In this document: positions 30,641 to 39,114 of the stretch, in pieces
Position numbering within the stretch: position 1 is the first letter of the stretch
How the letters are laid out: every line of letters starts with the position of its first letter
From: Bacillota bacterium
GTDB lineage: Bacteria; Bacillota; UBA4882; UBA8346
Direction: 5' to 3'
Assembly: GCA_023417475.1 (NCBI GenBank)
Contig: JAEZFP010000040.1
Span: forward strand, 1 to 41,747
Length of the DNA: 41,747 nt
The notes under the pieces: generated by a model
The model's database searches: none
What the model was told of the DNA's origin: nothing
Seen by the model: the letters and a program-made list of their open reading frames with translations, nothing else
Made by a program: the position numbers and the translations under genes

Positions 30641-31765
30641 TCACTCCTGTCTGATGCGTCCGTCAAAGTCGGATTGGTCTTCCGGCTGCAGCGGGAATTT
30701 TACCGGTTTACGGTCGCGGTTCGACCGGTAGATCGCTGTAAAAATTTCAACGGTGCGCCGGCCTTCCGCGCCGTCGATGAGGGGTTTGACGCCGTTTTGC
30801 AACGCCTGCAAGAAGTTTTCAATCTGGCGTTCGTGAAAATAAACCATCGGGTTGATCGTGTTAAAAAAGGCGGTGTCCTCCCGGCGCCATTGCTCCAGCA
30901 GCTCTGTCTCGCCGGGAACCGTCCACAGGTCATTCAGCGGCGGTTCGGTAATGCTGGACATGCCGGCGATGAACATCGCCCCGCCGTCGGTCTGCACGCC
31001 GACCGAGGCGCCGTTGGAGCCGTGAATATGCACTTTACCGTAGAGCGCCGGATTTTGCGAGTTGCTGACGATGATGTTCCCCAACGCGCCGCTTTGAAAC
31101 TTGATCACCGCGACGGCGGTATCGTCGACTTCGATATAGTCATGATTAAGGTTGGACCAATAGCCGTAGAGTTCGTCAATGGGCCCCAGGTACCATTGGA
31201 GTAAATCCAGTTGATGGGGAGCTTGATTGACCAGCACGCCGCCGCCTTCGCCGCGCCACGAACCGCGCCAGGGATCGCTCCGATAATACGCTTCATCTCT
31301 CCAACCAAGCATATTGACGGTTCCAAAGATCGGACGGCCGATTTTTCCGGCGTCGATCGCTTGGCGGATCCGGAGCGCCGGCGGATAAAAACGCCGCTGA
31401 CAGATGGTGCCGACGGTCACGCCGTTGACGTTGGCCGCGTTGATAATGGCGTCGCAATCCGCCAGCGACGCCGCCAGCGGTTTTTCGACCAACAGATGCA
31501 TCCCGGCGTTGGCGGCTTGGACGGCGGGACCGGCGTGCGCGGGATGGGGCGTGCAGATCAGCGCGGCCTGAACTCCGGCTTCGGTCGCCAGCTCCTCAAT
31601 GCTGGCGTAGGCTTTCACACCGTATTGGTCGGCAAACGCTTGCGCTTTTTGGTAATCCCGGCTATACACCGCTGTAAATAAGGATTCGGGCAGGTTTTTT
31701 AAGGCTTGGGCATGGAGATGCGCTCCTTTGCCACAGCCAATAATTGCGGTTTTAATCTGTTCCAT
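30641..31765 (-). CDS. Gfo/Idh/MocA-family sugar dehydrogenase
   Basis: A 374-residue protein with an N-terminal Rossmann domain (TAIIGCGKGAHLHAQAL, 6-23), the EKP motif (Glu94-Lys95-Pro96) and the C-terminal alpha/beta domain (GGGVLVNQAPHQLDLLQWYLG, with a likely catalytic His). These enzymes oxidise or reduce sugars, inositols or sugar lactones with NAD(P). It sits between the zinc dehydrogenase and aldo/keto reductase genes. Confidence 0.9.
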   Translation of the reverse strand: MEQIKTAIIGCGKGAHLHAQALKNLPESLFTAVYSRDYQKAQAFADQYGVKAYASIEELATEAGVQAALICTPHPAHAGPAVQAANAGMHLLVEKPLAASLADCDAIINAANVNGVTVGTICQRRFYPPALRIRQAIDAGKIGRPIFGTVNMLGWRDEAYYRSDPWRGSWRGEGGGVLVNQAPHQLDLLQWYLGPIDELYGYWSNLNHDYIEVDDTAVAVIKFQSGALGNIIVSNSQNPALYGKVHIHGSNGASVGVQTDGGAMFIAGMSSITEPPLNDLWTVPGETELLEQWRREDTAFFNTINPMVYFHERQIENFLQALQNGVKPLIDGAEGRRTVEIFTAIYRSNRDRKPVKFPLQPEDQSDFDGRIRQE

Positions 31766-31815
31766 GATTGTTCGCTCCGATCATCGAAATAACGCAAGGC
31801 AAGCATCGCGAGAAA

Positions 31816-32847
31816 CTAAGGGATTAAAATAACCTTCATTAAACCGGGTTCTTTTTGATAGAGTTTTTGGAACCAGGCCGCGCCTTCGGATAGGGGAGCC
31901 ACTTGGCTGATCAAAGCGTCCACATTGACCTTCCCTTTTTCGATCAGGTCAAGGCAGACCGGATATTCGCCGTTGGAAGCGCAGGAGCCAAAGATCGCTA
32001 GCTGACGGGTGACTGTCGCTTGTAACGGCAACTCGATCTGCGGTTTGAGGTTGCCCACCAAAACCAGGGATCCGCCTTTGCGTAGGGAGTCGATCGCGGT
32101 TTTGACCGCGGCGCTGATGCCGACGACCTCAAACGCGAGGTCGGCGCCGCGACCGTTGGTCAACGCGGCGATCTGCGCGTTGAGATCGGCTTGGTCGGCG
32201 CTAAAACAATGCGTCGCCCCAAATTGGCGGGCCAGCTCAAATTTACGGGGATCCAGATCGACGGCGATGATCTGCGCGCACCCGGCCAAACGCAAGATTT
32301 GCACGATAAAAAGGCCGATCATGCCGATCCCGACCACCACGGCGGTGTCGTTGACGGCGATCGGGCAACGGCTGACCGCGTGTACGGCAATGGAGACCGG
32401 TTCCACCATCGCGGCTTGCGCAAACGTAATCCCGTCCGGCAAATGATAGGCGATATGTTGGGGAATGCTGACATACTCCGCGAACGCGCCGTTTTGACGG
32501 TACTCGCCGCAGGAGACGCCGAGCACCCGGCGGTTGTCGCACAGATTGAGCTGCCCGCTCCGGCAATAATGGCAACTCCCGCAATAAATGGTCGAATCAA
32601 ACGTAATCCGGTCCCCGGGCGCAAACCCGTGCACATTGGCGCCGACGGCTTGCACCACCCCGGCGGCCTCGTGGCCCATAATCACCGGCGGGATTCGCCG
32701 CCCGGTGCTGCCGTCCATGCCATGGACATCGCTGCCGCAGATTGCGCAGGCTTTCACGGCGACGAGCAGATCGTTGGGTCCAAATTCGGGTTGGGGAACT
32801 TCTTCATAGCTGAATTGGTTATATTCCTTTAGGACCAGCGCTTTCAT
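31816..32847 (-). CDS. Zinc-dependent alcohol/polyol dehydrogenase
   Basis: A 343-residue medium-chain dehydrogenase. The catalytic zinc site has Cys37, His59 and Glu60 (AICGSDVHG, GHEAAG). The structural zinc is held by Cys89, Cys92, Cys95 and Cys103. A Rossmann segment AVVVGIGMIGLF binds NAD(P). It is closest in layout to sorbitol, galactitol-1-phosphate and threonine dehydrogenases. Its operon place suggests oxidation of a sugar, polyol or sugar-acid hydroxyl. Confidence 0.9.
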   Translation of the reverse strand: MKALVLKEYNQFSYEEVPQPEFGPNDLLVAVKACAICGSDVHGMDGSTGRRIPPVIMGHEAAGVVQAVGANVHGFAPGDRITFDSTIYCGSCHYCRSGQLNLCDNRRVLGVSCGEYRQNGAFAEYVSIPQHIAYHLPDGITFAQAAMVEPVSIAVHAVSRCPIAVNDTAVVVGIGMIGLFIVQILRLAGCAQIIAVDLDPRKFELARQFGATHCFSADQADLNAQIAALTNGRGADLAFEVVGISAAVKTAIDSLRKGGSLVLVGNLKPQIELPLQATVTRQLAIFGSCASNGEYPVCLDLIEKGKVNVDALISQVAPLSEGAAWFQKLYQKEPGLMKVILIP

Positions 32848-32881
32848 GAAGCATACTCCTTTGCTGACAAATTTGACATCG

Positions 32882-33748
32882 TTAGCCTTTCACTCCGGTC
32901 ATGACCACGGCTTTCACCATCCAACGTTGGAAAGCCAAGAACAGAATTAAAATGGGAATAATGCTGATGACCGAAGCGGCGGTCGCCAGATGGTATTCGA
33001 CAAAATATTGATTGTTGAAGGAAGCCAAGCCCAGGGTGATGACTTTCATCGTCTCGCTGTTGGTGCAGACGAGCGGCCAGAAAAATTCATTCCAGGTCCA
33101 GAGAAACTTAATAATGGTCAAAGCCGCCAACGACGGGGTAATCGAAGGCAGGATAATCCGGAAAAAGATCCCGAGCTCCGAACAACCGTCGATCCGCGCC
33201 GAGTCGATATAATCGTTGGGGATTCCGTCGATGGCTTCGCGCATCAGGAAGATGCCAAAGGCGCTGACGAACTGCGGGAGCATCAGCCCGATATAGGTGT
33301 TGATCAACCCAAACTGGACAACCCACTGGTACAGCGGGATCACAATGGCTTGAAAAGGGATCATTAATAACGCGAGAATGCTAAAAAACCAAAACTCTTT
33401 CAAGGGGAAATGGTATTTGGCAAATCCATATCCGGCCATGGCGGAGATAATGACGCTGGTTAAGGTGCTGATGCCGGAGATGATGATTGTATTCCAGATG
33501 AATAGATGAAAGGGTTGCCGTTTAAATAGCTCAAGGTAGTTTTGAAAGTTAAAGAAGTTGTCGGGAAAAAACGCCAAGGGGATCCGGTGGATCTCGGCCG
33601 GCGTTTTTAACGAGGTAAAAACCATCCAAACGAACGGCAACAACATGAATAAGGCGCCCAATGTTGCCAGCAAGGTTAACACCCAAGTGAAAGTGAGCGG
33701 TTTTTTGGGCGCGTCGAGCGGCGGATGGATATTTTTAACGGTTTTCAT
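32882..33748 (-). CDS. Sugar ABC transporter permease, MalG-type
   Basis: A 288-residue protein with six hydrophobic segments. The EAA loop that contacts the ATPase is EAIDGIPNDYIDSARIDGCSELGIFFRIILP. It is 34 bp upstream of the dehydrogenase in the reading direction. No ATPase gene is in the operon, so a shared MsmK-type ATPase elsewhere must energise it, which is common for CUT1 transporters. Confidence 0.92.
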   Translation of the reverse strand: MKTVKNIHPPLDAPKKPLTFTWVLTLLATLGALFMLLPFVWMVFTSLKTPAEIHRIPLAFFPDNFFNFQNYLELFKRQPFHLFIWNTIIISGISTLTSVIISAMAGYGFAKYHFPLKEFWFFSILALLMIPFQAIVIPLYQWVVQFGLINTYIGLMLPQFVSAFGIFLMREAIDGIPNDYIDSARIDGCSELGIFFRIILPSITPSLAALTIIKFLWTWNEFFWPLVCTNSETMKVITLGLASFNNQYFVEYHLATAASVISIIPILILFLAFQRWMVKAVVMTGVKG

Positions 33749-33851
33749 CGTGTCACCTAACCTTTAGGCCAAAATTTACTTACGAAAACAGCGACGATAG
33801 TGCCGGGAAATTCGCTGCGACCAAGTCAAGTCGATCCGCGAAAACAACAGC

Positions 33852-34775
33852 CTAATTGGCTGTTTTCCGCAGAAACGCCCACTGTAAAACACTGACGATC
33901 AACAGGGAAATAAAGACGAAGATGGCGACGACCGACGCTTCGCCAAACTTGAACCATTTGAACGCCAGGTCGTAAAGGTACATAATAATCACCCGGCTGG
34001 CGTTGGCGGGACCGCCCTCGGTCGTGGCGTAGACTTGATCGAAAACTTTAAAGGCAAAAATCAATTCTAAAATTGTCACCATGACGATCTGGGTATTCAA
34101 CAACGGCAAAGTGATATGGCGAAAGACCTTGGGAGCGGTGGCGCCGTCAATTTTCGCCGCTTCGATCAACTGTTCGGGGATGCTTTGGAGAGCCGCCAAG
34201 AAAATGACCGTATCAAAGCCGATCCGCAGCCAGATGTTGATCACCGCCAAGGACGGCATGACTTGGGTCATCGAACTGAGCCATTGCTGAGGCGGCAACC
34301 CTACAGCGGCGAGCAGATAGTTGGCCAAGCCGTACAGCGGTTGATAGATCCAACCCCAAATCAGCGCGGCGGCCACCAACGACATGACCAAGGGCATAAA
34401 GTAGGCGCCGCTCAAAATATCGCGGAACTTTTTATTGTCAATCCGGTTGAGTAATAACGCAACCATCAATGATAGGACCACGGTGCCGGGCACCGACAGC
34501 AACACGAAATAGGCGGTATTTTGGACGGTCAGCCAAAAGATCGGGTCGGTAAAGACATTGAGATAGTTGCCAAAGCCGACGAACCGCGGCGTTTCTCCGA
34601 AACCGCCCCGGAAAAAGGACATGCCGATCGATTGGAACAAAGGGTAAAAATAAACCAGCACAAAATAGATTACGGCGGGAAGGACAAAGGCGTAACCGAT
34701 CCGGGCGTGTTTGCCCGCGAAGGTTTTGCCGCTCAATAATTCTTTAAACCCAACTTTGTAAAGGTTAGACTGCAT
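33852..34775 (-). CDS. Sugar ABC transporter permease, MalF-type
   Basis: A 307-residue, six-span permease with the EAA loop EQLIEAAKIDGATAPKVFRHITLPLL. I chose the ATG at 34775, 5 nt after GAGGTG, rather than the codon 15 bases upstream that precedes the ribosome site. It partners the MalG-type permease and the binding protein. Confidence 0.92.
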   Translation of the reverse strand: MQSNLYKVGFKELLSGKTFAGKHARIGYAFVLPAVIYFVLVYFYPLFQSIGMSFFRGGFGETPRFVGFGNYLNVFTDPIFWLTVQNTAYFVLLSVPGTVVLSLMVALLLNRIDNKKFRDILSGAYFMPLVMSLVAAALIWGWIYQPLYGLANYLLAAVGLPPQQWLSSMTQVMPSLAVINIWLRIGFDTVIFLAALQSIPEQLIEAAKIDGATAPKVFRHITLPLLNTQIVMVTILELIFAFKVFDQVYATTEGGPANASRVIIMYLYDLAFKWFKFGEASVVAIFVFISLLIVSVLQWAFLRKTAN

Positions 34776-34821
34776 GAGAACACCTCGCATATTCGCAAAC
34801 TTAACTTGGATTGAAGGTGCG

Positions 34822-34852
34822 GCGCAACGGGCGGAAAGACCGTCCGCTGCGC
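34822..34852 (-). other. Intercistronic hairpin after the binding-protein gene
   Basis: A 13-bp stem (GCGCAACGGGCGG with CCGTCCGCTGCGC, 11 of 13 paired) around AAAGA, without a T tract. It lies between the binding protein and the first permease. Such hairpins often protect the highly expressed binding-protein message and lower permease output. Confidence 0.5.
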
Positions 34853-34908
34853 AAAATTTGAATCACAGCAAACTTGTCGCTCAAGGCATGAATACGCCAG
34901 ATCGCTCG

Positions 34909-36189
34909 TTATTGCTGTTTCAGAATCTGATTGATCTTGGCGGCCGCTCCGTTTAAGGCGGTTTTCGCGTCTTTGCGGTTATAAACCACGTCCAATACGG
35001 CGTCGCCGTAAACCGAAGCGACTTCATTCATTTTGGGGTGGAAATACGCCGGCGCCGGCGGCCGTTTGGCCATGTCCATAATCGCGGCATAGTCGGGACG
35101 TTGCTTGACGAATTCGGTGTCAAAGTTGGACTTGAATACGGGCATGATATCCTGGGCGGTCGCCCGGGCTAAGTCGTTTTGCTTGGACCACATGAAATTG
35201 AGAAATTCCCAGGCCAATTTCTTATTGGGGCTGTTTTTGTACACCAGGTCCGACCATCCGAAAAGCGCTCCGGGTCCGGGGGCGACTTTCTGGGAAGGCA
35301 ACGCGTACACTTTGTATTTAATATTGGGCGCGTTGGCGATTAACCATCCGGGGAGCCAGGATTCGCGGAAAATAATCGCCGCCAAACCCTTGCCGAAAGC
35401 TACTTCAGGATTGCCAACTTCCAAGCTGGCGATTTTGTTTTTATTCACCAAGTCGCCGTAAAAAGTCAACGCGTCAATGGCGGCGGGGCTATTGACGACA
35501 CCGAGCGCCTTTTTATATTTTGGATCAACCATTACGCCGCCAAAAGCATGCAGGATCGGGAGGTACTTATCGGTAATTCCGGTTTGATTGCCGGCGTAGC
35601 GGAGTCCAAAACCGGAACGGACCACTTTGCCGCTGGCGTCGTATTTGGTCAGTTTTTTGGCCGCGGCCAACATTTCGGTGAGGGTTGTCGGCGGTTTGTT
35701 GGGATCAAGGCCGGCTTCGACAAACATATCGACATTGATAAACATATATTGGAAGTTCCCGCCTTCAACCGGGAATCCATAACGGACGCCGTTGAACAGA
35801 CCGAAGGGAATGGCGGTGGAAGCCGCTTCGGTGGTTACCGCTTTGGCGATGTTGGCGGGCATTTTATCGGCGAACTGATACTTGCCGGCCCAATCGTGGG
35901 CGGCGCCGTTGAAGAAGTCCGGCGCGCCGGTCCGGGCCATAAATGAGGCTAAGTATTTGGCTTCATATCCGGAGTAAGGAATGGTAACAACTTCGACTCC
36001 TTCGCATTCCGGGTGAAGTTTGGCAAACTGCTTGCCCGCTTCAACGTAATAGGCGTTGAATTTCGGATTTTGTTCCCAGTGAGTCCAATAGACAAGCTTG
36101 GTCTTTTTGGGGGCCGCCGCTACGGATATGCCGGCCGCAACAACCAAAACCAGTAACATCATGACACAGAAATTTCTTTTCGTAAACAT
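34909..36189 (-). CDS. Sugar ABC transporter substrate-binding protein (CUT1 family)
   Basis: A 426-residue exported solute-binding protein: signal peptide (about 6-26, LLVLVVAAGISVAAA), then the family 1 binding fold (LVYWTHWEQNPKF, VEVVTIPYSGYEAKYLASFMARTGAPDFF, FGWSDLVYKNSPNKKLAWEFLNFM). No lipobox Cys is present; the only Cys in the leader precedes the hydrophobic core. It would thus be a soluble periplasmic protein. ATG 36189 is 7 nt after GGAGG. It has its own promoter (36318-36346) and operator, and leads the transporter/enzyme operon. The ligand is unknown; fucU nearby suggests fucose or a similar sugar. Confidence 0.92.
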   Translation of the reverse strand: MFTKRNFCVMMLLVLVVAAGISVAAAPKKTKLVYWTHWEQNPKFNAYYVEAGKQFAKLHPECEGVEVVTIPYSGYEAKYLASFMARTGAPDFFNGAAHDWAGKYQFADKMPANIAKAVTTEAASTAIPFGLFNGVRYGFPVEGGNFQYMFINVDMFVEAGLDPNKPPTTLTEMLAAAKKLTKYDASGKVVRSGFGLRYAGNQTGITDKYLPILHAFGGVMVDPKYKKALGVVNSPAAIDALTFYGDLVNKNKIASLEVGNPEVAFGKGLAAIIFRESWLPGWLIANAPNIKYKVYALPSQKVAPGPGALFGWSDLVYKNSPNKKLAWEFLNFMWSKQNDLARATAQDIMPVFKSNFDTEFVKQRPDYAAIMDMAKRPPAPAYFHPKMNEVASVYGDAVLDVVYNRKDAKTALNGAAAKINQILKQQ

Positions 36190-36291
36190 CACATTTCCTC
36201 CCTTTTTATAGCGATCAGTCCGGTTAAACTGTTTCTTTTGTCACCCCCTCCCGTTTGGTTCAAATTGGGATGGTATAAATTGCTAAATATC

Positions 36292-36346
36292 ATACTGGTA
36301 TTCAACCGGTTTATATAATTGTATCATCCTGTTTACACAAATGCAA
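36292..36346 (-). promoter_or_regulatory. Promoter and operator of the transporter operon
   Basis: On the minus strand TTGCAT (36341-36346), 17 nt, TACAAT (36318-36323). About 10-20 bp past the predicted start lies ATACCAGTAT (36292-36301), resembling the sites at 37711 and 37838. A repressor bound here would block elongation; the GntR-LacI protein is the natural candidate. Confidence 0.65.
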
Positions 36347-36371
36347 CAATTTGGTTTGTTTTCAATCCCGC

Positions 36372-37151
36372 CTACGCGCTATAGATTCCGCCGTTAATAT
36401 CTAATGTTACGCCGGTAATGAACCCGTCGTATTGCGAAGCGAGAAACGCCACCCCGGCGGCGACGTCTTGGGGATTTCCGGCGCGTCCCAAGGGGATTTC
36501 GGCAATGGTTTTTTGAGCGGAGTCGTCGGTGGTGTGGGTCTGGTGGAAATAAGTTCCTAAGATCAAACCGGGGGCCACGCAATTGACCCGGACTCCTTGC
36601 GGGCCGACTTCGCTGGCGAGCGAACGGGTGAAGGTAATCACCGCGCCTTTGGCGGTGCTATACGCCAAAGAACCGCCGTGGCCGCCTTTGCGACCGGCTA
36701 ATGACGCCAAGTTGACGATGGCCGCGCCGTTGGCTTGGACGAGGTGGGGTAATGCTTCGCGCGTTACCAGCATCATGGTGTTGACATTGACCGCCATCAC
36801 GCGATTGAAAAATGCCTGCTCCATGTCAATCAACGAATGGCGGCCCAGGATATCGCCGACATTGTTGATGAGGATATCCAAGCCCCCCAAACCCGCGACA
36901 GCTTCCTGGACGACCTGCTTGACAGTGGCTTCGTCGGTGAGGTCGCCGTTGACGTCGATCATATTGACGCCAAAAGCGTTCGCTTGCTCCCGCAAGACGG
37001 CAAGGTCCTGACCGGTGTTTTGGTTTGCGCGGTGTTGGAACCAATGCACGGCGATGTCGGCGCCCTGTTTGGCGAGTTCAAGCGTGATCGCGCCTCCGAT
37101 GCCGTTGGCTCCTCCGGTGATCAAGATTTTTTTCCCTTGTAAAGTACCCAT
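36372..37151 (-). CDS. Short-chain dehydrogenase/reductase (SDR)
   Basis: A 259-residue classical SDR: TGGANGIG (12-19), NNVG (96-99), Ser150 and Tyr164-x3-Lys168 (YSTAK), and a C-terminal FITGVTLDINGG. It is NAD(P)-dependent and likely oxidises a sugar or sugar acid. GGAGGG stands 5 nt before the ATG. It is 75 bp downstream of fucU and separated from the transporter genes by a new promoter. In oxidative L-fucose routes an SDR oxidises the sugar; that assignment here is inference. Confidence 0.9.
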   Translation of the reverse strand: MGTLQGKKILITGGANGIGGAITLELAKQGADIAVHWFQHRANQNTGQDLAVLREQANAFGVNMIDVNGDLTDEATVKQVVQEAVAGLGGLDILINNVGDILGRHSLIDMEQAFFNRVMAVNVNTMMLVTREALPHLVQANGAAIVNLASLAGRKGGHGGSLAYSTAKGAVITFTRSLASEVGPQGVRVNCVAPGLILGTYFHQTHTTDDSAQKTIAEIPLGRAGNPQDVAAGVAFLASQYDGFITGVTLDINGGIYSA

Positions 37152-37226
37152 TTAAGCCCTCCTGGAATTTTTAATTTCATTTCCGGACCGGTTCGTTGTT
37201 AAGATACCGAAAGCGGCTGCGCCGAC

Positions 37227-37652
37227 CTACCGCACAACGCCTTTTTTCAACAGGATATTGGCCCGGAAGGTTGTGTCGCCGGTAATGAAAACCGCAAAAG
37301 CGTTTTTGGTTCGTTCGTAATATTGATAGCGTTCAACGTGTTCAAAATCGCGGAAATCCGGTTCGTGCTTTTGAATAATGCCGCGGTATTCTTCCCAAAT
37401 GGCCGGAGCGACTTCGGTGGCGGAAACCGTCATGAGCGCGGCGGGGTGTTTGACGGTTTTGTCCAGCGGATAAAATTGCAGGATGGATTGGAGCAATTGC
37501 GGCAAAAGCAATCCGTCGCAACGGATTAAGCGTTTGGCGCAAGTCGTTGCCGGAAAGTTGGCATCCGCCAAGACCAGTTCGTCGCTATGGCCCATTTCCA
37601 TCAGAATTTTCATCATATCCGGTGAAATGATCGAGGGAATTCCTTTTAACAA
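37227..37652 (-). CDS. fucU: FucU/RbsD-family sugar mutarotase, probably L-fucose mutarotase
   Basis: A 141-residue protein of the RbsD/FucU family. MGHSDELVLADANFP holds the family's active-site His, and the tail YERTKNAFAVFITGDTTFRANILLKKGV matches FucU more than RbsD. It interconverts alpha and beta sugar anomers. The start is TTG 37652, 9 nt after AAAGGAG, giving MLKGIPSIISPDMMKIL as in FucU; a longer upstream frame would overlap that ribosome site. It is the first gene of the minus-strand locus, divergent from the regulator. Confidence 0.85.
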   Translation of the reverse strand: MLKGIPSIISPDMMKILMEMGHSDELVLADANFPATTCAKRLIRCDGLLLPQLLQSILQFYPLDKTVKHPAALMTVSATEVAPAIWEEYRGIIQKHEPDFRDFEHVERYQYYERTKNAFAVFITGDTTFRANILLKKGVVR

Positions 37653-37710
37653 TTGCGAACACTCCTTTGCGTATTGATGGGATTGATAACGTAATCGAAA
37701 CAATTAAATA

Positions 37711-37722
37711 TATACCTGTATA
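37711..37722. promoter_or_regulatory. Operator upstream of fucU
   Basis: TATACAGGTATA on the minus strand, palindromic but for the centre. It shares the TATACAGGTnTA core with the site at 37838. It lies about 60-70 bp before the fucU start codon, where promoter elements would be expected. Confidence 0.55.
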
Positions 37723-37802
37723 CAACCTATGTAGTTAAAAATTAACACAAATTTCGGCAAAATGCAACTGAATTATCTGATTAAAACTCCGAATAAAGCC
37801 GG

Positions 37803-37849
37803 TTGAAATCATGAAATATCTATGGTATTCTAAAACTTATACAGGTCTA
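37803..37849 (+). promoter_or_regulatory. Promoter and operator of the GntR-LacI regulator
   Basis: TTGAAA (37803-37808), 17 nt, TATTCT (37826-37831). TATACAGGTCTA (37838-37849) covers the predicted start, and a wider inverted repeat AACTTATA/TATAAGTT (37834-37858) encloses it. Autorepression is the simple reading. Confidence 0.65.
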
Positions 37850-37873
37850 ATATAAGTTATCTGGGAGAACGGA

Positions 37874-38977
37874 ATGCAAATCGATCGGGAAAAGAAAATA
37901 CCTTTGTATATGCAGGTTTATGAAAGTTTGGTTCAGATGATCGAGGCGAAGGAATGGCAAACAGGGGAGTTGTTGCCATCCGAACGCGAATTGAGCGCGT
38001 TGTTTGAAGTGGATCGTCTCACGGTGCGAAGGGCCCTGGGAATGATTGCGCAGGAAGGTTTGGTCGAAAAAATTGCCGGACTGGGCACCCGGGTTACCGA
38101 TGCCGCGTCGCTGGTGAAAGAGTATCAAAATTTTCGGAATGTCATTTTTTTATTGCCCAAGGTAACCAAAAACGGTAATTTTGTTGACCGGATTACCGAT
38201 CCGATTAAAACCGATCTGTTTTTCCGGCTTGAAAATGAATGTAAAAAACGGGATTATAATTTAACCTATACGACGATCGGTCCTGAAGAAGCTTTAAGTG
38301 AGGTGCTTGAGGGTCGTGGCGTCTCGGGCGTGTTTTTTGCCAGCAAAATCGATGACAAATTTTTTGAAGAGGCGCGTCGGCTGAAGATTGCCACCGTCGT
38401 CCTTGATAATGAGTGTGATTATTTTCCTTCGCTCCGTCCGGCCCGCGAAAAAGGGACCTATGAGGCGATCCAATATTTGATTGGCCTAAATCACCGCCAA
38501 ATCGGCTTTATCAGCGGATTGAACGGCTATATCACCTCCAGGGATTGTTTTGAAGGATATAAACGGGCCCTGGGTGACGCCAATATTGACTGGAAAGACC
38601 AGATTATCAAAGAAGGCGATTGGACGTTCGACGGCGGCTATAAAGCGATGCGGGAGATTATCGCCGAACCTGCCCAACTGCCTAGCGCGGTCTTTGCCTG
38701 TAACGACTTGACCGCGTTGGGAGCGATGGAGGCGATCAAAGCCGCCGGTCTTGCGGTTCCCCGGGATATTAGCGTCATCGGGGTTGACGATATCGAGCAA
38801 AGCAAGTATGGCTGTCCCAAACTGAGCACGGTGCGGGTAAATGTGGCGGCCATGGCCAGCATCGCCTGTCAAAATCTGCTATCGGCGATTGAAAGCCGGG
38901 AGCTGCAAAACGTGCAAATGTTTTTGCCCACGGAGTTAGTCGTCAGGGAATCCACTGCGCCCAAAAGCTCCAGATAG
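37874..38977 (+). CDS. GntR-type HTH fused to LacI-type sugar-sensing domain (AraR-like regulator)
   Basis: A 367-residue regulator. Residues 1-75 are a GntR winged HTH (IPLYMQVYESLVQMI, GELLPSERELSALFEVDRLTVRRALGMI). Residues about 90-360 are a periplasmic-binding-protein-like effector domain as in LacI (HRQIGFISGLNGYITSRDCFEGYKRAL, AVFACNDLTALGAMEAIKAAGLAVPRDISVIGVDDI). AraR of Bacillus has the same architecture. It faces fucU divergently, and matching palindromes sit before itself, fucU and the transporter operon, so it is the likely local repressor released by the sugar. Confidence 0.9.
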   Translation: MQIDREKKIPLYMQVYESLVQMIEAKEWQTGELLPSERELSALFEVDRLTVRRALGMIAQEGLVEKIAGLGTRVTDAASLVKEYQNFRNVIFLLPKVTKNGNFVDRITDPIKTDLFFRLENECKKRDYNLTYTTIGPEEALSEVLEGRGVSGVFFASKIDDKFFEEARRLKIATVVLDNECDYFPSLRPAREKGTYEAIQYLIGLNHRQIGFISGLNGYITSRDCFEGYKRALGDANIDWKDQIIKEGDWTFDGGYKAMREIIAEPAQLPSAVFACNDLTALGAMEAIKAAGLAVPRDISVIGVDDIEQSKYGCPKLSTVRVNVAAMASIACQNLLSAIESRELQNVQMFLPTELVVRESTAPKSSR

Positions 38978-39020
38978 GGTGAACAGAAAACTCAATCCTG
39001 ATTGGGCTGTTGCTAGATCC

Positions 39021-39057
39021 AAAAAACGTTCTTCAAATACTTGAAGAACGTTTTTTT
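39021..39057. terminator. Bidirectional terminator after the regulator
   Basis: AAAAAACGTTCTTCAA pairs with TTGAAGAACGTTTTTT around ATAC: a long, perfect A/T-flanked hairpin. Confidence 0.95.
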
Positions 39058-39114
39058 ACTCGATTAAAACTTTCCATTCTCGGGAATGCTTATGGTCTGG
39101 AGGAGGGATTTGTT

